NCBI GenBank assembly: GCA_020736575.1
Contig: JAGPYM010000009.1
Coordinates: forward strand, 868,001 to 932,000
Source: Thelonectria olida
Lineage: Eukaryota > Ascomycota > Sordariomycetes > Hypocreales > Nectriaceae
DNA length: 64,000 bases
Direction: 5' to 3'
Shown here: piece after piece, positions 56,809-64,000 of the stretch
Layout of the letters: each line of letters opens with the position of its first letter
How positions within the stretch are numbered: the first letter of the stretch is position 1
Made by a program: the position numbers and the translations under genes
Notes under the pieces: generated by a model
Told to the model about the DNA's origin: nothing
What the model saw: the letters and a program-made list of their open reading frames with translations, nothing else
Databases searched by the model: none

Positions 56809-59025
56809 TCACACCCTTATTTCGCTGTCGCTGCTGCTGCTCGACTGCACGTCGTCCATCGTCTCAGCCGTAGCAGGGCGCGGAGGCATCCATTGATCAA
56901 TGTGCTCACATCCCTCAGGCACCCGGCACGCCTCACGCGCATTGCACGTCTTCCACAGCACCTCGCGAACCTCGTTGAATACCTGGTCCGCAGCATCCAT
57001 GGCCCAGATGACGTCGAGGTGCTCATACTCAGGTATCACCTTGCTGTGCACAACGTTGACGTGTGGCTCGCGCCCTTTTTCGAACCGTCGAAGCAGCTTC
57101 TCTCCGTTGACAAGGTTGTCTGTACCGCACACCCACAGCGCAAAGGGAGGCGCTTGAGTGTTGTACCAAGCCGTCGAGCCTTTGGGGTGCTTGTGGTGTG
57201 CCTCAATCGCCTGTTTCGTCTTGGGTGTCACAGGTCGATCATCTACGCCGTCCATGTGTTCCTCCGCCTGGAGAACCTCCTTGGTGGCCAGAATGCATTT
57301 ATGCTTGGCAAAGCACTCACGACCGAGCCACCATCTCATCGACTCTGCACTAACATAGACGGGCGCAAACTGGAACATGCGGTTGCGAAGGCCACGATCC
57401 CACCGCGCATCGGTCCAGTCAAAGAGAAACGAAAACACCTTGTAGCCTAGCCATCCATATATGCGAGGAGGTAGCTGGCGGTGCATATGCATCATGAAGG
57501 GGATGAAGGCGTGGATGCCAAACATCAATCGAAACATGCCAGGGGAGATGATGCGCATGAACTTGAAGTACATCTTGCCGATCAACGGACCTGCGTATGC
57601 CGCGGGAGCGAGGGCGCAGAATACAGTGAGCTTTTCGCCCAGTTCAGGACGCTGCTCCTTGGCAAGTGCTACAAACGTTTGCGTGGTTCCTTGCGAGTGG
57701 CAGATGAGACCGATCTTCTCAAAGCCAGTCTCGGAGATGACACGTGAAGTCAACGCTGTCAGGTCGAAGACGCCCATTTGCCGAATATTCCAAGCCCACA
57801 TCCTGGGATCACTGTATTCGAGCAGAACGTGTTTAGGCTTGAACCCGCATCGGTTATTGCCCAGCCAAACATCGTAGCCAGATTTACACAGCCAAAAGGC
57901 AAGCGAATCGTCGTCGTTGCAGCAAAAGGCACCTGAACTTTGCAAGAGACCGTGCATGAGCAGCACTGGGAATTTGGGTTTTGCGGTGGCATTTTTCAAC
58001 TTCTTCTTGGGGCTTGGGAAGACGTCAGGGCCTTGTTGAGCGCGGGCGTTGCCATCCAGTTTTGTGTACTCTTTTGGATCGTAGACGTGCCAGAGTTCGA
58101 TGATGAAGCCGTCTTCGGTTTGCACTTCGAATGTCTCGACCTCAAGACCAACTCTGCGGGCATAATATCCGACATCACACACAATAGGATCGTATCCACC
58201 TTCGGTTGGCGGAAATTCGTCCGGAATACTCTCTCGTTCCAGTTTCGGTGTGCCCGGTGATTGCATCTTTCTCCAGGCTTGCTCTTTTTCTTGTCTGGCC
58301 TCAGCTCTGGCCTTTTCGTCCTCGTAGAATGGACGGGACTTGTCAAGGTTTCGGAACGTGAGTCGGTAGAACAGCTTTTTCCATATTGTTGGTATGCTTG
58401 TGAACAGGGCTCCAAGCACGATTACACCGAGGAACGCAAGGCTCAGAAAAAAAGCCGAGACGCGGAAAAGGGAGCATTGGATCTTGCGAAGTAGTGACGG
58501 CGGGCCATAGAGAGGGAGAGGTGGGAAAAGGGGGTTGGTGTGCGAGGGCGGTGTTGCGTGCTGGAGTGTGCCATCGGCCGACTTTTGTAGAGATGCGCCA
58601 TTCTGTTGTCCGGGAACATCGACAGCCTTGGGGTGTTGATCGTCTGACTGAGAAGTACTAGTGGAGGACTGGTTCTTGACCTCACTTCCAAGACTGCTTT
58701 GACCGGTCTCGGAATCACGCCGGACCGCTTCACGAAGCGAGTTGAGGCGACGAGCTTCTTGCAAGGGAACGCCAGGAAGTCTATAACCCTCAGAGGTAAC
58801 GATGATGGGATCGTGAGGAGTGACGAACTGAGCCTCGACGGCGAGTCCGGGGTCTTTGTCAGAGGGTTGCGAGAGGGAGAGCCTCTCGGCCTGTTGGGTG
58901 AATAGCACCGCGCTCTTTGCTGTCTCGGCGTCGGATGGTTGGCGAGACTTTGACTCCGGCTTTGACTCCTCGACGACATGGGAGGTTGGGGGCGATGGCG
59001 GGGTCATTGTTGATTTCGAGGCCAT
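56809..59025 (-). CDS. Acid-lipase-type hydrolase (steryl ester or triacylglycerol lipase)
   Basis: A single-exon protein of 738 residues. The first 180 residues are disordered and Ser/Pro/Gln-rich. One membrane helix follows at about 185-210 (FFLSLAFLGVIVLGALF), then the alpha/beta-hydrolase of the acidic (lysosomal-type) lipase family: the N-terminal block GLEVETFEVQTEDGFIIELW, MHGLLQSSGAFCCNDDDSLAFWL and DVWLGNNRCG. The predicted triad is Ser near 444 (CHSQGT), Asp near 636 (CGTDNL) and His near 669 (YEHLDV). Yeast relatives (Tgl1, Yeh1, Yeh2) hydrolyse steryl esters on lipid droplets or the plasma membrane, and share the membrane-anchored layout. The acidic Ser/Asp C-tail may be phosphorylated. 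Exact substrate unknown. The long N-terminus exceeds that of most relatives. Confidence 0.93.
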   Translation of the reverse strand: MASKSTMTPPSPPTSHVVEESKPESKSRQPSDAETAKSAVLFTQQAERLSLSQPSDKDPGLAVEAQFVTPHDPIIVTSEGYRLPGVPLQEARRLNSLREAVRRDSETGQSSLGSEVKNQSSTSTSQSDDQHPKAVDVPGQQNGASLQKSADGTLQHATPPSHTNPLFPPLPLYGPPSLLRKIQCSLFRVSAFFLSLAFLGVIVLGALFTSIPTIWKKLFYRLTFRNLDKSRPFYEDEKARAEARQEKEQAWRKMQSPGTPKLERESIPDEFPPTEGGYDPIVCDVGYYARRVGLEVETFEVQTEDGFIIELWHVYDPKEYTKLDGNARAQQGPDVFPSPKKKLKNATAKPKFPVLLMHGLLQSSGAFCCNDDDSLAFWLCKSGYDVWLGNNRCGFKPKHVLLEYSDPRMWAWNIRQMGVFDLTALTSRVISETGFEKIGLICHSQGTTQTFVALAKEQRPELGEKLTVFCALAPAAYAGPLIGKMYFKFMRIISPGMFRLMFGIHAFIPFMMHMHRQLPPRIYGWLGYKVFSFLFDWTDARWDRGLRNRMFQFAPVYVSAESMRWWLGRECFAKHKCILATKEVLQAEEHMDGVDDRPVTPKTKQAIEAHHKHPKGSTAWYNTQAPPFALWVCGTDNLVNGEKLLRRFEKGREPHVNVVHSKVIPEYEHLDVIWAMDAADQVFNEVREVLWKTCNAREACRVPEGCEHIDQWMPPRPATAETMDDVQSSSSSDSEIRV

Positions 59026-60198
59026 ATTGTTGCGGTGTTTTGTTTGTTATTAGCCAAGATGTCTCAGAGCCGTCAAGACACCCTGAAATAGGGATTGGGG
59101 AGAGCCGAGTAGTCGTGTCATCGACGAGTCCTCACTGTCATGTCGAGGCAATAAATAAGAAAGGGGAGAAGAGAAGCGTGTTCATTAACAATGGCAAGTG
59201 TGGGTGGAGGACGGATTAAAGTGAGCGATCGACTTAGACTATGGAGTCAATTGCCCGTTCGTCTTTCGGATGCCCGTAAATCCGTAATTGGGCCGGCCAT
59301 GTATTCGTACGCAGTACCTTACTACGTTGCAAGGGTCGAACCGTCGAGATCTTGGCGATTACGGGGACTTGCAAAGCTTATTCGTATATAGAGGCGAAGA
59401 TCACGCAGCAGATGGCCCGATTTCTCTTCAACTGTATTCGTCCAGAGGGAGGGGCGGCGGCGGTGTAAAAGGGAGGGTGTGATAAACAGGGACCGTTTGG
59501 ACTTGGAGAGAAGCGGTTGCGTCATGGGGCGGGTGGGCGTCGAGGGAAAGAAGGAAAACACTAACAGAGTAGTGAGCCGGCCAGGGCCCAGGAAGTTATG
59601 ATGACCCCTGCCGAGAAGCATGTGATAGCGCTTGCAAAAGGGGTGGTGAAATGGGCACCACGAGGATGAAGTTGAGACTAGGATGACATTCTGAGTGCAT
59701 TCATTACCATGGTGATGGCTTGGGGCAACATCTTTGTTGAAGATGAAGGGATACATAAACATTGATACCTGCATTGCTGTATGACTCGTGGCGAGGCGGT
59801 TGACGTAGGTACTGAGTTGGCATGGAACTTATCTGGTTATATTCGCCGCCTGAGTTGCTGGCTGCTGTTGTAGGTTGGACTACAATAGGGAGGGCTCGTT
59901 GAGTGATGCGTAGGTCACAGTTCCCCTATGGACCTTCTATCCATATTGATATCTGTGGCAGCAAAGAAAAACCGTAGAATAAGGCATGTAGAAATAAGAA
60001 AATTGCTTTTCAAGTATTGATAACTCTAGAAAATCTATCTGTCCGTTTCAAGTGACCAGCCAACACTGCTCACCATCCATCCATACACCTTACGTAACTG
60101 GAGGCATCAAAGACCTCGCCATGAAGTCGTAAATTTATACACCATGCCACTCACAAACTCCTGCTTCACACTGTCATCCAGAACAGACACCCGACTTC
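59026..60198. other. Intergenic region, lipase promoter side
   Basis: About 1.17 kb between the lipase start and the FMP32 stop. It contains the lipase promoter and no supported frame; the minus-strand 150-codon frame (59322-59774) is low complexity and unrecognised. Confidence 0.55.
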
Positions 60199-61033
60199 TT
60201 ACATGAGCAGCCTCCAGGCACCCAGCAACAAGGCTGCGAAACCCGTGCACACGCCCATAAGCCACTGCAGCGTCTGGAACTTGACTTGCTCCAGCTTCTC
60301 CCTCAGCGCCGCCACCTCCTGCTCGATCTTCGTCTCCGTCTCCTTGATCTTGAGCTCCTGCCCCACGGCCTCCTCGCGGATGCGGCCCTTTTCCAGGTTG
60401 AGGTCCAGGCGCACGCTGGCCTGCGTCCGGCTGATCTCGTCGCGCAGACGGCTGCTGAGCTTGGCAATGTCGTTGGTCAGGCGTTCGTGGGCGGTGCGCG
60501 TGGTGTTGGCCTCGGTGCTGTCGGCGGAGAGGAGCTCGGAGCGGAGCTTGGCGAAGTCGACTTTTTGCGTGTAGGTGGCTTTAGCGGCGTCTTCGCGGAG
60601 GACCATTGTTCGGGTGAGGTTTTGGATGCTTTGGAGAGAGAGTCAGCTTCAATGCATGAGGAATTGGCATTGGCAGGGAAACAACGTACCTCTCCTCGAT
60701 GACGTCGTTGAGGACTTTCATCATGGCGACGGATTGGTCTTCGGTGAAGCCTTCGCTCTGCAGACGCTTGACAAACTTGAGAGTGTCAAAGTAGTGGTCG
60801 CGTTGCCGTTGAGCTGTAGCGTGAAAGGCTCGACGAAGTATTGGACTCTCTGCGCGTCGAGAGCATCGTTGCGATAGCGGACGGGCCTGGAACGCTGAAA
60901 AGGATCGTCGTTGATGGTTATTCTGGACCGAGGCAAAGGGCGCTGCTGCGCGCGATAGAGGAGCACCCCAGCTGAGTCGAGGGAGGAGGAATCGAGGCAG
61001 CATCTCGGCCGCGACAACGCTCGGGGCAGCCAT
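60199..61033 (-). CDS. FMP32: Mitochondrial inner-membrane coiled-coil protein, FMP32/DUF1640 family
   Basis: Two exons, 60690-61033 and 60199-60628 (61-nt intron, phase 2), giving 257 residues. The first 75 residues are an Arg-rich presequence. The DUF1640 (CCDC90) domain follows: HYFDTLKFVKRLQSEGFTEDQSVAMMKVLNDVI, then a long helix rich in Glu, Arg and Lys (about 120-230) with LRDEISRTQASVRLDLNLEKGR, a coiled coil. It ends in one membrane helix (LMGVCTGFAALLLGAWRLL). Relatives are yeast Fmp32 and animal MCUR1/CCDC90B, tied to respiratory-chain assembly or calcium uniporter regulation; the fungal role is unsettled. The upstream region has a four-fold CCAAT cluster. Confidence 0.9.
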
Positions 61034-62404
61034 GGCGAAACTGGGCGTGTTCTCTCAGCTCAGAGAACTCGCAGAGAGATTTGCTGGTGGTGGAGGAACG
61101 CGGAATTGAGGCCTGCGATGTGACGTGGGTGGGTTGACATGTCGATTGGAAGAAGCGGGAAACGTCGGCTTTGATTGGTCCCATTCTGCTAGGAGTTGTG
61201 TAGCCAATCAGGGCCAATGGCGTCTCCTTTTCAGGCCACTTCCATTTCGCCCTCGTCAATCTTATCAGATGAAACGGAGTTCGAGACTGGTGGATCTCAC
61301 TGCCAAGAAACGCCTGAAGGGGTCGCGAAAGGCTATAATATATAGGTAGTGAGCACCCTACATGATCCCTCCTATGGAGATAAATACGGGATTCAGTTTC
61401 TCCTTCTCGCGTGTCTTGCCGCAAGGACGGAATTCGAGGTTTAGGATGAAGCGAGCATGCGCGCATGTGTACGAAGTACGGAACTCAACGTCTCACGGAG
61501 ATGGGTGATGTATTGCTCTTCTGCCTTGTATACGAGTAATACGGGTTGGGTCGTTCTCGTTCAGTAATTCTCAAGTCTCAAATGCGGTGTGTGCGTTGTG
61601 TCTGGTCCTGACTGCCCACACTCGGTTGCGGGTGTTAGTTGAGATTCCGGTCCGTCTTGAAGTCAGTCAGCACCGGAGACAAGTGATTGAGCTCGCTCTT
61701 TATGCTGTTTGGAGTGCTTATCATGTATTGGTCTTACTCCGGGGAATAAATCGATGTACAGGTGGCGCCGTCCACCTCGTATAAGAGCGAATCAAACCTG
61801 AAGTGCATAATTTTAACTTGACGGGTAAACAACTAGTAGGAGAGGGAATAAACTGTCTGCCTGTTTTGAGGGTAGCATCGTTCACTTGGATGCGTCCTGA
61901 TGAATCTGGTTTGTAATAATGTCGCCGTTGCAAGAGGGTTGCGGACAGTTAACCGTCCGATTGGTCTCAGACGGCAACCAACATGACAACAAGAGTTGCA
62001 CATTTATTGGGCCCTCGCAACATGCGTCATGGATCAATGTGCAAGCCGGAGTCCGGGCCAACTCATCAAAACAATAATTGTCTGAGGGGATCAGTTACGG
62101 GAAAGCTGGGTGGACTTCGGGTTTAGCCCAAAGTCCGAAGGCCGATTGCACTCAACTTTGCGACGCCCAAAAACAATATACGGCATTCAGCCCCTCCACT
62201 CCCAACCTCAATCCCGTTCTAGCAACACCTGCCCTTCTACCGCGTTTACAGTGTCCAGCAAGCCTGAGCACAACAGAAGCTCTCACCGAAACGGCCCTGG
62301 CGAACCCTGCATGATCTACCTTTAGCGGTCGGGGTTGGCAAGATAGCGACCGTTTGTGCCGCCTTCACAGACCTCCATCATCGAATGCTTCAAGGTTCGC
62401 AGCT
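61034..62404. other. Divergent intergenic region, FMP32 / transcription factor
   Basis: About 1.37 kb between divergent starts. The left part has the CCAAT cluster; the rest is without recognisable frames. It should hold both promoters. Confidence 0.55.
61145..61218. promoter_or_regulatory. CCAAT-box cluster upstream of FMP32
   Basis: Four CCAAT pentamers in 74 bases: reverse at 61145-61149 and 61174-61178, forward at 61204-61208 and 61214-61218, 110-185 bases upstream of the FMP32 ATG. CCAAT boxes bind the HAP/CBC complex, a known regulator of respiratory and iron genes in fungi. Binding is inferred from motif and position. Confidence 0.7.
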
Positions 62405-64000
62405 ATGGCGCCCCCAGACGGAGCCTCTGGCTCTGGTGTACCGGCGGGATACGGCCGTTCATGCACCAATTGCTCGCGCGCAAAGTGTAAATGCATCCTG
62501 AGGCCGGGGGGCGAGGTGTGCGAGCGATGCCATCGCCTGGGTAAGCACTGTCAGCCCATGGCCACCACGAGAAAGCGTGTCGCAAAAAAAGCAACCGCTT
62601 CGAGAACGGCCCAGCTTGAAGAGAAGCTCGATGATCTTGTTTCGATATTGCGCGCGTCGCAGAATACCAATCAACAAGCTGCGCCATCCAGCGGGACCTC
62701 TCCTTTCAACACTGAGTCGATGGCTCTCACCAGCCGTCTGGACTCTTTGGCTGCAGCAGCAACTTCGTCGACAACTCAGGGCCAGGCCATGCCGTCTTCA
62801 ATGCCACACTCCTTCGGCCCTCCCACTACAGAAGACATGTCGTCAATACCTAACGTCGCGCCAGACATCAATGAAACCTGGCAGCTGCCAGAGCCTACGC
62901 CTGCGGAAGCCGAGATTTACTTGGACAAATTTCGCAACTGGTTGTCCAACTTTCCCTTTATGGTTCTGGATCACGACACTACGGCAGCTTCACTGCGCAA
63001 GGATCGCCCGTTCCTTTGGTTGTGCATCATGAACATTACCACCATGTCTTGTGCGCAGAACGCCATTTTGAAGGAGAGGGTACGCCAGGAAATCGCTACC
63101 AGGATTGTTGTCAACCACGAGAGAACCATGGACGTTCTGCTTGGTCTCATTTGCTACATAGCATGGTATGTCGGTGACTTATTTTGTCGATATGATGTAG
63201 TGTTCTAATCATGCCGTAGGGCCACCATGACTTCGGGTCCCGGAACTCGGCCGTTTATCATCACCTACTCTCAACTCGCCATTGCCATCATCTACGACCT
63301 CAGCCTGACGCGAGCACCGATCGAAGAACAATACTTTACAATATGTTTTAAGGTCTGGGGAGGACGCCCGCCTGCCCCGCGATTAAGGTCAATGGAGGAA
63401 CGAAGGGCCGTTTTGTCGCTTTGGTTTCTAACTTCCGTGTGCGTTGTGCCCGTCATTCTGAGTAAGATTCGTTGCTAACTTCTGCAGTATGTCTTCTTTC
63501 ATCGGCAAAATGGACACCCTTCGCTGGACACCTCACATGGATGATTGTCTGAAGGCTTTGGAGAGAGATCGAGACCACCCATCAGACGAGATTCTAGTGG
63601 CTTTTCTCAAGTACCAACTTGTAGGTGAGGAAGCACAGAAACTTCTCTTGAGAGACGTCATGGGAGAAGGCGGGCAAACTCCCACCTACGTCTTCAAGAA
63701 GGGTATGCTCTCCAAGTTACAAGAGATCCGAGAAAGCATGCCTCATGCGTTAGTTCCCAGCAGTTAGTTACCATGTCCCCTAGCCCAATTCCATGTGCTG
63801 ATTATATAAGTACAGAGGTGTTACAGTTGCAGATGCTAGGTTCCGAGGTCCAGGTGCATTCTGTTGGCTTGTTCATGCAATCCATTCCCACTCGGCAGCG
63901 CATCGAAAGCATGTATGCTTGTCTCAAGTGCGTGCGCACGTGGTTCGACATCTTCCTGTCAATCCCTCTCCAAGAGATTCCGGGGTCCCCATTTTCAGTC
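62405..64000 (+). CDS. Zn2Cys6 transcription factor (cut by window end)
   Basis: Exons 62405-63165, 63220-63438, 63488-63762 and 63816 to the window end; 480 codons are visible and more follow. The N-terminal zinc cluster has six cysteines with spacing C-x2-C-x6-C-x8-C-x2-C-x6-C (CTNCSRAKCKC, then CERCHRLGKHC). A Lys/Arg-rich linker and a short helix (RTAQLEEKLDDLVSILRA) that could dimerise follow. The middle region fits the fungal-specific transcription-factor regulatory domain: EAEIYLDKFRNWLSNFPFM, then RPFLWLCIMNITTMSCAQN and GPGTRPFIITYSQLAIAIIYDL. The junctions restore CYIAWATMTSG, FLTSVMSSFIGKMD and KVLQLQ. This type often controls a pathway-specific cluster, but no target can be named from here. 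The start is the first ATG in frame. Confidence 0.92.

Overview
The window is a nuclear segment of a filamentous ascomycete, most likely a Sordariomycete (Pezizomycotina). The evidence is a set of short introns (about 50-120 nt) with GT..CTAAC/CTGAC..AG signals, a gene set that includes palC, PEX6, RNA polymerase III and EMC subunits, a fungal-type cupredoxin and a Zn2Cys6 regulator, and intergenic TAGGTACCTA-type clusters. I could not fix genus or order. I see no transposon, CRISPR array, convincing tRNA or rRNA, or virus-derived sequence. All gene models were built by hand from reading frames and splice signals; exon coordinates are in each entry, and each spliced model keeps frame across all its joins.

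Layout. 0-6 kb is sparse: one GPI-anchored Ser/Thr-rich wall protein and long non-coding flanks. 6-20 kb: an SH3BGR-like (thioredoxin-fold) protein with an acidic/lysine-rich tail, PEX6, a D-2-hydroxyacid dehydrogenase, S-adenosylhomocysteinase and eIF3h. 20-29 kb: a conserved UPF0643-like protein, a mitochondrial S-adenosylmethionine carrier, a PTC7-type PP2C phosphatase, and two small secreted proteins (one cysteine-free, one cysteine-rich and split by an intron). 29-37 kb: palC, ALG6 and a membrane-anchored cupredoxin protein. 38-48 kb: ribosomal P2, SPT2, a NUFIP1-like CCCH zinc-finger protein, RPC25, EMC3 and SPC2. 48-61 kb: MMS19, ATP11, a peroxisomal 4-coumarate:CoA-ligase-like enzyme, a large acidic-lipase-type hydrolase and FMP32. 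62-64 kb: the 5' part of a Zn2Cys6 transcription factor cut by the window end.

Working together. Most genes are independent housekeeping loci, not a cluster. Some share a pathway. SAH1 (removes SAH) and the mitochondrial SAM carrier (exchanges SAM and SAH) both serve the methyl cycle. PEX6 recycles the receptor that imports PTS1 proteins such as the 4CL-like enzyme ending in ARL. EMC3, SPC2 and ALG6 act in ER protein biogenesis. ATP11, FMP32, PTC7 and the SAM carrier are mitochondrial. Several pairs are divergent and probably share promoter regions (PEX6/dehydrogenase, palC/ALG6, RPP2/SPT2, EMC3/SPC2, MMS19/ATP11).

I did not find a clear new multi-gene system. The most unusual items are the SH3BGR-like protein with three tandem SUMO-consensus repeats and a putative SIM, the intron-split cysteine-rich secreted protein, the cysteine-free glycoprotein-like secreted protein, a GC-AG intron in the 4CL-like gene, and a four-fold CCAAT cluster upstream of FMP32.
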